Assembly (NCBI GenBank): GCA_964492485.1 | Contig: CAZBKM010000020.1 | Location: 1 to 44,649 of the forward strand | DNA length: 44,649 bases | Direction of reading: 5' to 3' | DNA from: UBA5336 sp964492485 | Lineage (GTDB): Bacteria > Pseudomonadota > Alphaproteobacteria > Caulobacterales > Hyphomonadaceae | Shown here: in pieces, positions 9,310-18,900 of the stretch | Layout: the number at the start of each line of letters is the position of its first letter | How positions within the stretch are numbered: the stretch's first letter is position 1 | The notes under the pieces: model-generated | What the model was told of the DNA's origin: nothing | The model's database searches: none | Seen by the model: only the letters and a program-made list of their open reading frames with translations | Program-made: the position numbers and the translations under genes

Positions 9310-12009
9310 ATGGCTGAACAGACCAAGCGCCAATGGCTGACCTGGACACTGATCCGGCGCCTTGCCATCTTTTTCGCGCTGCTGGGCGTGCTCGTCCTCG
9401 CCGGGGCCTGGGCGGTGTATGCCGCGCTGACCAGCAATCTGCCGACCGTCAAGTCGCTGGCCGCCTATGAGCCTCCGATCACGTCGCGGGTCCATGCGGG
9501 TGACGGGACGCTGATCGCCGAATTTGCCGAGCAGCATCGCGTCTTCGTGCCCTACGAGTCCATTCCCGACCATGTGGTTCAGGCTTTCGTCTCGGCCGAG
9601 GACAAGAAGTTCTTCGAGCATAACGGGCTCGATTTCGTGGGCATGGCCCGTGCTGCGCTGAACACGTTGCGCAACAAGATCACCGGGCAGGGTGGGCTCC
9701 AGGGCGGCTCGACCATCACCCAGCAGGTCGTGAAGAACATGCTCCTGTCGCGTGACCAGACCCTCGTTCGCAAGATCAAGGAAGCGGAACTCGCGACCCG
9801 CGTCGAAAAAGCCTTTACCAAGCCGGAGATCATGGAGCTGTACCTGAACGAGATCTATCTCGGCGGGCGCTCTTATGGTGTCGGGTCGGCGGCGCTGAAT
9901 TATTTCGACAAGTCGCTGACCGAACTGGACCTGTCGGAAGCGGCGATCCTTGCCTCTCTGGCCAAGGCGCCGGGCACCGTAAACCCGTATCGTCGTCCGG
10001 AGCGTCTGATGGCGCGGCGAAACTATGTGCTCGGTCGCATGGTCGAGGATGGCTATATCACCGAGGCGGAAGCCGAGGCCGCGCGCGACAAGCCGTTGTC
10101 CACGGTCCGCCGCCTGCGGGGACCTGAGTACGAGGCCGCCACCTATTTCGTCCAGGAACTGCGCAAGGAGATGATCGACGTCTTCGGCGAGGAGGAGCTT
10201 GAGACCGGTGGGCTCTCGATCCGGTCCACCATCGATACGCGGCTGCAACTGGCCGCCCAGGATGCGCTGCGCGACGGCCTCGTGGCCTATGACCGGCGTC
10301 ACGGCTATCGCGGCCCGTTCGCGACCCTCACGCTGGAGGGCGGCGAAGTGGAGGCCCTCAGGGCGCTCGAGCGCCCGGACGGGCATGGCGACTGGGAGGC
10401 CGGCCTGGTGGTGCGTATGAACACCGACGGCACCGCCGTCCTGCTCCTGTCGGACGGCGCCCGGGTCGAGCTTCAGAAGGAAGATGTGACCTGGGCGAAG
10501 ACGACCCATGAGCGGGCGGATGGCGGCACCGGCCTGGCTGCGGGCGATGTGGTCCTGGCGGAGGTGGCGCGCCGGGAAGTCCCCGCCGACGCGCCTGAGG
10601 CCTCCGCGATCCTGGCGTCGCTTCGGGCTGAGCGGGCAGAGGAGGGCGAGGGCGGGGATGACGCGATCCTGCCGGCACACGTGTCGGCACCTGCCGGGCC
10701 CGCCAAGCTGCGTCAGATCCCGGAGGTCGAGGGTGCGCTGATCGCCATGGACCCCCATACCGGCCGTGTGCTCGCCATGGCCGGCGGGTTTTCCTTCTGG
10801 AAGAGCGCGTTCAACCGCGTGACCCAGGCCGAACGTCAGCCGGGGTCGAGTTTCAAGCCCTTCGTCTACGCCGCAGCACTGGAGAATGGCTATACGCCGG
10901 CCAGCAAGGTGCTCGACGCGCCGTTCGTCGACTTCGACGTCGAGGCCGACGATTTCTGGACGCCGGGCAATTATTCCGAGGGTCGCTTCTACGGCCTGTC
11001 CACGCTGCGTCTGGGTCTGGAGAAGTCCCGGAACCTGATGACGGTGCGCCTGGCACAGGACATCGGCATGGAAGCGGTCAGCAGCCTGGCGGAGCGGGTC
11101 GGGATCTATGACCGTCTGCCGCCCTATCTGGCCATGGCGCTGGGCGCGGGCGAGACGCGGATCATCGATCTGGCGAAGGGATATGCCGCCCTCGTGAACG
11201 GGGGAAAGGCCATCGAGCCGACCCTGCTCGACCGGGTCCAGAATCGCCATGGCGAAACACTTTACCGTCACGATCAGCGCACCTGCGAGGGCTGCGATGC
11301 GGAGAGCTGGGAGGGCGGCACGCCGCCGACGCTTCCCGACACGCGCGACCAGGTGCTTGATCCGATCACGGCCTATCAGGTGGTCCACATGCTTGAAGGG
11401 GTCGTGGAGCGGGGCACAGGCCGGATTGCGCGGCGTATCGGCAAGCCTCTGGCGGGCAAGACCGGCACTACCAACGACTACAAGGATGTCCTGTTCTTCG
11501 GTTTCTCACCCGACCTCGTGGCAGGGGTCTGGGTGGGCTTCGACGAGCCGAAGACCCTGGGAGAGGGGGAGGCCGGCGGGGCGGTGGCGGCACCGATCTG
11601 GACGAATTTCATGGAGGCGGCCCTCAGGGACGAGCCTGGGCTGCCATTCCGAATTCCCTCCGGCGTAAGGCTGGTGGAGATCGATGCCCGGACCGGAGAG
11701 TTGCCGGGGCCGGACACCGACACGGTGATCTACGAGGCGTTCCGTCCCGGCAATGAACCGGGGGTCGCGTTCTCGGAGGATGACGACTTCACGATCTTCG
11801 GAAGCAGCAGCGGTCGCCAGGCGGGCGATCATACCGGATCCACCGACGGGGAGACGCGGGATAGGGCCACGTCCGTCGAGACCGATTCCCGCTTCCGCGA
11901 TCCGCGCCTGGGTGGAGGGATCGCCGGAGTGCCACGTCCGCCCGAGACCGGCGAGGGCGCCGGTAATGCGGGCGACCTGGCCGCTGACGATCTGGGTGAC
12001 ACCTGGTAG
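9310..12009 (+). CDS. mrcA: Penicillin-binding protein 1A, bifunctional class A PBP
   Basis: This 899-residue inner-membrane enzyme polymerises and cross-links peptidoglycan. One N-terminal membrane helix (about 18-40) precedes the GT51 glycosyltransferase domain, which has EDKKFFEHNG at 97-106 and the TQQVVKN motif. The transpeptidase domain has SSFK (nucleophile Ser513, Lys516), SRN at 573-575 and KTG at 717-719. An inserted acidic segment of about 150 residues between the two domains matches the OB-like region of Gram-negative PBP1A. The C-terminal 90 residues are disordered. A GAGGA ribosome site lies six bases before ATG. It sits between the amidase and prfB on the same strand, so synthesis and hydrolysis enzymes of the wall are adjacent. 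Confidence 0.96.
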   Translation: MAEQTKRQWLTWTLIRRLAIFFALLGVLVLAGAWAVYAALTSNLPTVKSLAAYEPPITSRVHAGDGTLIAEFAEQHRVFVPYESIPDHVVQAFVSAEDKKFFEHNGLDFVGMARAALNTLRNKITGQGGLQGGSTITQQVVKNMLLSRDQTLVRKIKEAELATRVEKAFTKPEIMELYLNEIYLGGRSYGVGSAALNYFDKSLTELDLSEAAILASLAKAPGTVNPYRRPERLMARRNYVLGRMVEDGYITEAEAEAARDKPLSTVRRLRGPEYEAATYFVQELRKEMIDVFGEEELETGGLSIRSTIDTRLQLAAQDALRDGLVAYDRRHGYRGPFATLTLEGGEVEALRALERPDGHGDWEAGLVVRMNTDGTAVLLLSDGARVELQKEDVTWAKTTHERADGGTGLAAGDVVLAEVARREVPADAPEASAILASLRAERAEEGEGGDDAILPAHVSAPAGPAKLRQIPEVEGALIAMDPHTGRVLAMAGGFSFWKSAFNRVTQAERQPGSSFKPFVYAAALENGYTPASKVLDAPFVDFDVEADDFWTPGNYSEGRFYGLSTLRLGLEKSRNLMTVRLAQDIGMEAVSSLAERVGIYDRLPPYLAMALGAGETRIIDLAKGYAALVNGGKAIEPTLLDRVQNRHGETLYRHDQRTCEGCDAESWEGGTPPTLPDTRDQVLDPITAYQVVHMLEGVVERGTGRIARRIGKPLAGKTGTTNDYKDVLFFGFSPDLVAGVWVGFDEPKTLGEGEAGGAVAAPIWTNFMEAALRDEPGLPFRIPSGVRLVEIDARTGELPGPDTDTVIYEAFRPGNEPGVAFSEDDDFTIFGSSSGRQAGDHTGSTDGETRDRATSVETDSRFRDPRLGGGIAGVPRPPETGEGAGNAGDLAADDLGDTW

Positions 12010-12156
12010 CCCTGCATCGCCCGGTGCAGGCGTTACCGAGATGCGGCCTGAGGCGCCAACCCCTTGACGGACGGTTGGCCGGAGCGGCATGGAGGTCGCC
12101 CGGCGCGCCGCGAGGCCTGCGCCGGTCTCGATGCGAGACGAGTCTGGAGACGACAC

Positions 12157-13276
12157 ATGGCGAGTGACATTCGCACCCTGGCCGACCGGATCGAACAGTC
12201 CGTCACCCAGCTACGGAGGCGTCTTTGACTGGGATCGCGCCACAAAGCGGCTCGATGAGCTGAACGCCCTGACGGAACGCCCCGATTTCTGGGACGATCC
12301 GGCAACAGCCCAGAAACTGATGAAGGAGCGCCAGCGCCTGGCCGATGGGATCGAGACGGTCGAATCCCTGGAACGCGATCTGGCTGACAATCTGGAACTG
12401 GTGGACCTGGCCGACGGTGACGAGGCCATGATCGCCGATCTGCGGGCGGCGTTGGAAAAGGCGGCCGAGCGGGCCCGGCGAGCGGAGCTTCAGGCGCTGT
12501 TCAGCGGCGAGGCGGACGGCAACGACACTTATGTCCAGATCAATGCGGGCGCGGGCGGGACCGAGAGCCAGGATTGGGCGGACATGCTGCGGCGCATGTA
12601 TGTGCGCTGGGCCGAGCGCCAGGGCTACTCGGTCGAGGAGATCGATGCCCATGACGGCGAGGAGGCCGGGATCAAGTCGGCGACGTTGCTGGTGAAGGGA
12701 CCAAACGCCTTTGGCTGGCTGAAGAGCGAGAGCGGTGTGCACCGGCTCGTGCGGATCTCCCCTTTCGATTCTTCGGCACGCCGCCATACCTCGTTTGCCT
12801 CGGTCTGGGTGTATCCTGTCATCGACGACACGATCGAGATCGAGATCGCCCCCTCCGATGTGCGCACCGACACATATCGCGCCTCGGGCGCCGGCGGTCA
12901 GCACGTGAACCGGACAGACAGCGCCGTTCGCCTGACCCACGAGCCGACGGGCATCGTCGTGGCGTGCCAGAACTCCCGATCGCAACACCAGAACCGCGCG
13001 CGGGCCTGGGAAATGCTACGCTCAAGGCTCTACGAACTCGAGCTGCAGAAGAAGATGCAGGCCCAGCAATCCAGCCACGATGACAAGACGGAGATCGGCT
13101 GGGGCCATCAGATACGATCCTATGTCCTGCAGCCCTATCAGATGGTGAAGGACCTGCGCACCCAGGTCGAGACGTCCGACACCAGCGGCGTCCTCGATGG
13201 TGAGATCGACGACTTTCTCAGTGCAGCGCTCGCCCATTCCGTGGCCGACGGGGCGGGCAACGGCGACTCAGTCTGA
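12157..13276 (+). CDS. prfB: Peptide chain release factor 2 with programmed +1 frameshift
   Basis: RF2 ends translation at UGA and UAA. The gene is read in two frames: ATG 12157 opens 23 codons ending CTT at 12223-12225, followed by in-frame TGA at 12226-12228. A +1 shift then continues from GAC 12227 to the stop at 13276, giving 372 residues, normal for RF2. The joined protein starts MASDIRTLADRIEQ. The codon-recognition tripeptide SPF is in VRISPFDSS and the catalytic GGQ in SGAGGQHVN. A ribosome site GGAGA precedes ATG. The second frame is also open upstream to 12089, but residues from there do not resemble RF2, so a single-frame start at 12089 is wrong. It is autoregulated: low RF2 favours the shift. 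Confidence 0.96.
12217..12229 (+). promoter_or_regulatory. prfB autoregulatory frameshift site
   Basis: The slippery codon CTT and the stop TGA followed by C match the CTTTGAC core of the classical RF2 site. An internal Shine-Dalgarno-like GGAGG (12215-12219) ends three bases before CTT, the spacing known to stimulate the +1 shift. Slow decoding of TGA C when RF2 is scarce lets the ribosome shift and make more RF2. Confidence 0.93.
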
Positions 13277-13321
13277 GCCGATCCGTTTCCCCCTGACCAC
13301 ACCGCAGGGGCAGGAGTCGAT

Positions 13322-13346
13322 CGGCCCGGATCATTGATCCGGGCCG
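13322..13346. terminator. Hairpin between convergent prfB and bactofilin gene
   Basis: Arms CGGCCCGGATC and GATCCGGGCCG (11 bp, perfect) enclose a three-base loop. The plus-strand tail is TCTTCCGT. It is placed 45 bases after the prfB stop and 33 bases after the bactofilin stop on the other strand, so it probably serves both. Confidence 0.65.
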
Positions 13347-13379
13347 TCTTCCGTCCCTTGCCGTGGGACCCTGCTCGCC

Positions 13380-13967
13380 TCAGGCGCTTCCGGGCGTCGA
13401 CGGCGTCGTGCCGCCGGATGTGAGTCCGCCGGCAGAGGTCGCGCCGCTATTGGCGGATTGCGGGCTTGAGGGGGATGGCGCCTGCGCGGCCGCCGACGGG
13501 GCGGCGGCGGCGGGCGCGGGGCGTGCCTCGGCACCTTTCGGGCCGGTATCCTTCAGCGGGTCCGTGGCATGCTTCACCTGGCCCTCGAACACGGCATTGG
13601 CCTGGATCGACAGCGAGGTGTGGACGATGTCGCCTTCCACCTTGGCGCCGCTCTCCAGTTCGACCTTGCGGCCCCGGATCGAGCCGCGGATCGTGCCTTT
13701 GACGATGACGACTTCGGCCTTCACTTCGCCGGTGATCACGCCGGTTGCGCCGATCGTGATGTCCTGGGCCGACACGTCGCCGTCGACCTTTCCGTCCATC
13801 TGCAGCGACCCTTCGGAGCTGACCGAGCCATTGATGGTCATGTCGGCGCAGATGATCGAGGCGGCGCTGCGGCCGGCGGGCTTGGAGGCCGCGGAACGGA
13901 TTGCCTCCTGGGTCGGATTGGCTGGCGCCTGGGCGGTGCCGTCATTGCCTTTAGTCTTGGTGAACAT
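13380..13967 (-). CDS. bacA: Bactofilin family cytoskeletal protein
   Basis: This 195-residue protein has a central DUF583 beta-helix domain (about residues 38-135) with regular short repeats such as SLQMDGKVDGDVSA and a run of Gly/Val turns. It is flanked by a polar N-terminus and a disordered Pro/Ala-rich tail, the usual bactofilin plan. Bactofilins polymerise without nucleotide and place wall enzymes, for example in stalk growth of Caulobacter. The start overlaps the end of the M23 peptidase gene by 17 bases, so the two are translated from one mRNA, the peptidase first. Confidence 0.93.
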   Translation of the reverse strand: MFTKTKGNDGTAQAPANPTQEAIRSAASKPAGRSAASIICADMTINGSVSSEGSLQMDGKVDGDVSAQDITIGATGVITGEVKAEVVIVKGTIRGSIRGRKVELESGAKVEGDIVHTSLSIQANAVFEGQVKHATDPLKDTGPKGAEARPAPAAAAPSAAAQAPSPSSPQSANSGATSAGGLTSGGTTPSTPGSA

Positions 13968-15168
13968 GTCTGCCTGCTTTCAGAAAATCCACTGGATCGT
14001 AGGGTTTGCCATGGAACCACACCTCGTAGTGGAGGTGAGGTCCGGTGCTTCGGCCGCTCGAGCCCATAAGGCCCAGCGTGTCGCCGATTGCGACGTTGGC
14101 CCCCTTCTTGACCGAGATCGACTTAAGATGGGCATAACGGGACTTGAAACCGTAGCCGTGATCGATCTCCACCAGCCGCCCATAGCCGCTCTTGTAGCCT
14201 GCATAGGTGACCGTGCCCGGACCGGCCGCTGCGACCGGCGCCTTGTAATAGGCGGCCATGTCGATGCCGTTGTGCCACGCCGGACGCTTGGTGAACGGAT
14301 CCACCCGCAGGCCGTAATTCGATGTCAGCCGTGCCTGCACGCCTACGGGTTCGGCGAGCGGCAGGTTCTGAACGATGCTTTCATAATAGCGCGCCTCTTC
14401 CAGACGCGAGGCCACCTGCATGACCCGCTCTGCGAAGGCCGCATCCTCGGGATTCTCGAATTCACCCGCCGTGGCCTGGGCCAGGCTGATGACCGGCCCC
14501 CCCATCTCGCGGTTCTCCTCGATGCGTGCCGTGCCGACCGCCGTCAGTCGCAGCACCCCGCGCGCCTGCTCGGCTCGTTGCACCGCCAGTTCCTCCGCAT
14601 CGTCGAGGAAGGTCTGCTGTTCGGCGCGCAGCTTCTCGATCGTCGCGCGCACGCCCACCAGTTCGAGCGAGGCTTCCTCGGTCCGGCGTTCCCGGCTCTG
14701 CCGGCTGTCGGCTTCGTCGATCGAGGCATGCATGAGCAGCGACGACCCATCCTCCTGCAGGGCCGACACCTCCAGGTCCTCAGACCCCTGAAGCGCCTCC
14801 AGCAGGAGTTCAAGCGCCTCGTGGCGTTGCTCGAACTGAGCCGTCGCGCGCTCGAACGCCTCGGTGCGTTCCTCCAGAAGGGTCCGCGACAGGGCGTCCT
14901 TCGCGCGCAATTCCTGAACCCAGCGCTTGTAGCGGGCGACATCGCGCATTTCGGTCCCGTCATACGCGCCGTTCCCGGTGCCGAAGACGTAGCTGACCGT
15001 CGCGAACACGGTCCAGCCGGCCAGCGCGGTCGCTCCGGCTGCCATCATCGCCTGCTGCCAGGGAGAAATCGAAATGTAGTGAACCGTACCGCCGCTGCGG
15101 TGGTAGACCTGACGCTCGGGAAACAGCTTGTCGAAAACCGCTCGTGCTTTCGTACTCAACTTCGTCAT
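13951..15168 (-). CDS. Membrane-anchored M23 (LytM) peptidoglycan endopeptidase
   Basis: The protein has 405 residues. A cytoplasmic N-terminus of about 35 residues is followed by one membrane helix (about 38-62), a long periplasmic coiled coil (about 75-250) and a C-terminal M23 domain. Zinc-site motifs HNGID and HLHYE are both present, so it is likely an active endopeptidase and not a degenerate LytM factor. In Hyphomonas and Rhodomicrobium a peptidase of this type (LmdC) next to bacA binds bactofilin through its cytoplasmic tail and shapes the cell; the gene pair here suggests the same role. I infer this from layout and domain order only. Confidence 0.92.
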   Translation of the reverse strand: MTKLSTKARAVFDKLFPERQVYHRSGGTVHYISISPWQQAMMAAGATALAGWTVFATVSYVFGTGNGAYDGTEMRDVARYKRWVQELRAKDALSRTLLEERTEAFERATAQFEQRHEALELLLEALQGSEDLEVSALQEDGSSLLMHASIDEADSRQSRERRTEEASLELVGVRATIEKLRAEQQTFLDDAEELAVQRAEQARGVLRLTAVGTARIEENREMGGPVISLAQATAGEFENPEDAAFAERVMQVASRLEEARYYESIVQNLPLAEPVGVQARLTSNYGLRVDPFTKRPAWHNGIDMAAYYKAPVAAAGPGTVTYAGYKSGYGRLVEIDHGYGFKSRYAHLKSISVKKGANVAIGDTLGLMGSSGRSTGPHLHYEVWFHGKPYDPVDFLKAGRHVHQD

Positions 15169-15370
15169 GTTGTCGTCCGCCGGTTATACCTGCGATAACG
15201 ATTCCACGCTTGTCCGCGCGATGAACCGACCCTGACCCCACGACGCTTGTAACCCGATTTTCTCGCCAGGTGAAACCCCCAAGCCACACTGTTACAAGAC
15301 TTTCGTACGCGGCGTGGTTAAGATCCGGTGAAGTAACCCGTCCAGATGGAAACGACTGCCCGGATTCACG

Positions 15371-15841
15371 TCAGACGGTTGTGGTGAGCGCGTCGAGCAC
15401 CGCCTCGGCATGGCCCTTCACCTTCACCTTGCGCCAAACCTTGCGCACGGTTCCGTCCGGCCCGATCAGAAAGGTCGCCCGCTCGATCCCCATATACTTG
15501 CGGCCGTACATGGATTTCTCGACCCAGACTCCGAAGGCCGCACAGACTTTGCCGTCCTCGTCGCTTGCGAGGGGAATGCTCAAGCCATGCTTCTGGCGGA
15601 ACGCTTCGTGCTTTCGGAGGGTGTCGCGGGAGATGCCCAGAATGGCTGCCCCGCGATCGGCGAAGGCCTCGGCATGGGCGGAAAAATCCAGCGCCTCATG
15701 GGTGCAGCCGGGCGTATCATCCTTGGGATAGAAGTAGACCACCAGGGGATTGCCGGCATAGCCGGCGAGGCTGACCTCGCCGTCGGGGACCGCGGGAAGG
15801 GTGAAATCGGGGGCCTTCATGCCCGGTTCAACTACGATCAT
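15371..15841 (-). CDS. bcp: Thiol peroxidase Bcp/PrxQ
   Basis: This 156-residue peroxiredoxin reduces hydrogen peroxide and organic peroxides using thioredoxin or another thiol donor. The peroxidatic Cys46 lies in DDTPGCTHEA. The position five residues later, Cys in E. coli Bcp, is Leu here, and the helix-3 position used in other PrxQ proteins has no Cys. The only other Cys is Cys100 in GKVCAAFG. It may therefore work as a 1-Cys enzyme or use Cys100. A GAGAG ribosome site precedes ATG 15841. It lies 202 bases downstream of the M23 start, on the same strand but probably transcribed separately, and is divergent from the DUF3971 gene. Confidence 0.93.
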   Translation of the reverse strand: MIVVEPGMKAPDFTLPAVPDGEVSLAGYAGNPLVVYFYPKDDTPGCTHEALDFSAHAEAFADRGAAILGISRDTLRKHEAFRQKHGLSIPLASDEDGKVCAAFGVWVEKSMYGRKYMGIERATFLIGPDGTVRKVWRKVKVKGHAEAVLDALTTTV

Positions 15842-15929
15842 GTCTCTCTCCGTGGTGGAGTGCGGGGTGGAATGGGCCTATGCTCGCTGCAGGCGGTCGG
15901 GGCCCGCCCACTGATTAGGAGCGCCAGGC

Positions 15930-18900
15930 TTGGTTCGCCAGACCGCGAAGGTCCTGTTTTTCGAGATTCTCGGCGGGCTCCTGTTCCTGGCCGTGGCGGC
16001 TGCGGCGCTGGTGGCCGTGCGGCTGGCCCAGGGTCCGGTCGAACTCGGCGTGTTCAAACATGAGATCGAACAAGCCCTGAGCGAGATTCGCGACGGACGC
16101 GAGGTCCGACTCGATCGGGCGTCCCTGGAATGGTCGCCGGAAGCGCGTCGGCTCTGGGTCACGGCCAGTGGTCTGGAATTCCGCGACAGCAAGGGCCAAC
16201 TGGCCGGAGAGGCTGACCAGGCTTTCATCACCTTCGACGCATCTGCCCTGTTTCTGGGCGATCTCGAAATCGTGGCCCTCACCCTGGATGGCGGCTTCAT
16301 GCGCGTCGACCAGCTCTCGCCGAGTGTCTGGTCGGTTGCCGGCGAGCCGCTTCCGCCCATTCCGGCCGGTGATTTTCCCGATACGCCGGCCGAATGGCTC
16401 GACACGCTGAACCGCATCCTGACGTCCATGATCGCGGAAGGGCAGATTGCCGTGCCCGAGATGCGCCTGGAAGACGTCAGTTTCCGGAACCTGGCCCTGG
16501 ACCTGACGCTTGAGGACGGGACCCAGCTCATGCGGATGGTTTCGGCCGAAGGACAACTGTCGCGGACCGCCGGCGACTTGCGGCTTCGTGTTTCGGGACA
16601 GGGGGTCGGCCCGGGATTGCCGCGCGGTCTGGCGGTGGACCTTCGCACGTCGGGCGGGTTCGATACGCTTGTCGGAGAAATGGCCTTCGCCGACTGGTCG
16701 ATCAGCGAACTGGCGACCCGGATCGGGATCCGGGACGACCGCGTGACCGGACTGCCTGCCGATATGGCCTTCCGGTTCGAAGCCAGGCGCAGCCGGGGTC
16801 TTACCGGTGTGAGCGCCGAGGCAGTGGCCGGCGGTGGAGCCGTGCGCGTGGCGGAGACCGCTGTGCCGGTCAGCCGGTTCGAGGGCCAGGTCGATTACGA
16901 CCCGCTTACGGATACCGCAGCCGTCAGGTTCGACTCGCTGGATGCGGGGGTGGTGCGCGGACGACTCCGCCTCCAGGTTGACCAGGCCGTCTATGGCGGC
17001 CGGGTTCAGACTGGCGGAGCAGAGCCGGGCGTGCGCCCTTCCTCGCCGACCTCCGCTGAGGAGGCCACCGGCGAGCGCACGTTCGCCCTGACCTCGCCGC
17101 AACTGGACATCGACGCGCGGCCTGTCTTTCCGGAGCTCTGGACGTTCGAGGACCTGTCGCTGGAGGGGCGTGCGAGCCTGGACGGGCACAGGCTCTGGCT
17201 GGACCAGGCCCGGTTGAAGACCGGTCCGGCGGTGGTGCGGGCGTCGGGCAGGCTGGCACGTGTCCTCGATCGAGGCCCTTCCGATCTGCCGTTCGAACTG
17301 GACGTCGTGGCGGAGGTCGACGGCCCGGCCGGCACGCGTGACGTCCTGCGCTTCTGGCCGATCGGGTTGGGCGAAGGGGCCCGGCGTTTTGCGCGCGACA
17401 AGATCGAGGCCGGGACCCTGACCCAGGCCCGGGCACGGATCGATGTGGATGCCGACAGTTTTCGCAAAGGTTATCTGGCCGACGATGCCATCGCGGTGGA
17501 TTTCAGCGCCCGTGACGTGCGCGTCCGCTTCATGCACGACCTGCCGCCGGTGGACGCTGCGGCGGGCAGTGCGCGGCTGACGGGCAACGCGCTCACCGTC
17601 GATCTGGACCGGGGCCGTTTCGGGGACTGGGACCTGACCGATGGGCAGGTCGACTTCCCGCGTTTCAACCCAAAGGGCGCCCGTTTCGACGTGATGGCCG
17701 AGGGGACGGGCCCCGTCGAGAGCCTGGTCGCAGACATCTTTGACAGCCGGCTCAACCTGAGGGATCGTACCGGGTTCGATCCCGCGCGGCTCTCGGGACG
17801 CGGCGAGGTTCGGTTCGAGATGTCGCGCCCGGCCCTGTCCAGGGTGCCGATCGAGGAGGTGACGCTCTCTGCGACGGGCGTGGTGCGCGACGGGGGACTA
17901 GCCAATGCCGCCGCCGGGATCGACCTGACCGAGACAAGGGCGGACGTGTCGCTCGACAAGTCGGGCATCGAAATAAGCGGGCTCGGCCGGTTCGGACCTG
18001 CAGACCTCACCTTCGACTGGCGGGAAGGCTTCGACGATGGTGACTCTCTATCGAAGCTGAACCTTCAGACCACCGTCACGCCCGACATCGTCAACCGGTT
18101 TGGACTTCTGGGCCGGCCATACCTGACCGGCGAGATCCCGCTGGAGGCCCAGCTCGACCTGGATGGCGGCGACGTGCGCCGCGCGCATGTGGAGGCCGAT
18201 CTGACCCCTGCAAGGATCGACCTGGTCGAGGTGGGCTGGCTGAAGCCCCCCGGACGGTCGGCCGATGCGGTCATCGATTATGACTTCACCGGAGAGGTGC
18301 GCCTGGCCAGCGGGCGGTTGACCAGCGAAACGGCCATGCTGGCGGGCAGCCTCCGGCTGGGAGAGGATGGCCGGCTGATCGAGGCCGACCTGAACCGCGC
18401 CTACCTTCAGGACCGTGCGGATGTCAGCGGGGAGATGTTCCGCAACCCCGATGGCGGTCTTTCGCTCAGCCTTGGCGGTCCGTTCCTCGATATCTCCAAT
18501 GCGGTACCGGATCTCGGAGCCATGGGTGCGGCCGGCAGTCTGCGCAGCGCCCTGACCGTGGATGCCGAGGTTGAGACCCTCCGTATCGGCGAGGGGCTGG
18601 ACCTGTCGGGCGCGCGCTTCGCGGCGATTTCCACGGCCGACGGGCTGCAGTCCCTCAGTGCCAGCGGCGTTCTGCCCGACGGGTCGGACATGACGACCTC
18701 CTATGAGACCGATGAGGCAGGGGGGCGGCTGAGCCTGAAGAGCGGCAATGCCGGGTATCTTCTGGATGCGCTGTTCGGGGCCGATTTCCTGGATGGCGGC
18801 GTGGTCACGGTCGAGGGCGACATTCGGGCAGATGGCGCACCGTCGATCCTGGATGTGCGTGTCCGAGACGCGCAGATGCGCAATGCGCCGGTCCTGACCC

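Noticed and set aside
9259..11388. Long open frame opposite the PBP1A gene (about 700 codons)
   Set aside because: It is antisense to a gene with all catalytic motifs and has no recognisable domain of its own.
12089..12226. In-frame upstream start for prfB without frameshift
   Set aside because: Residues from here (MEVARRAARPAP...) do not resemble RF2, while the 12157 frame gives a proper RF2 N-terminus up to the CTTTGAC site.
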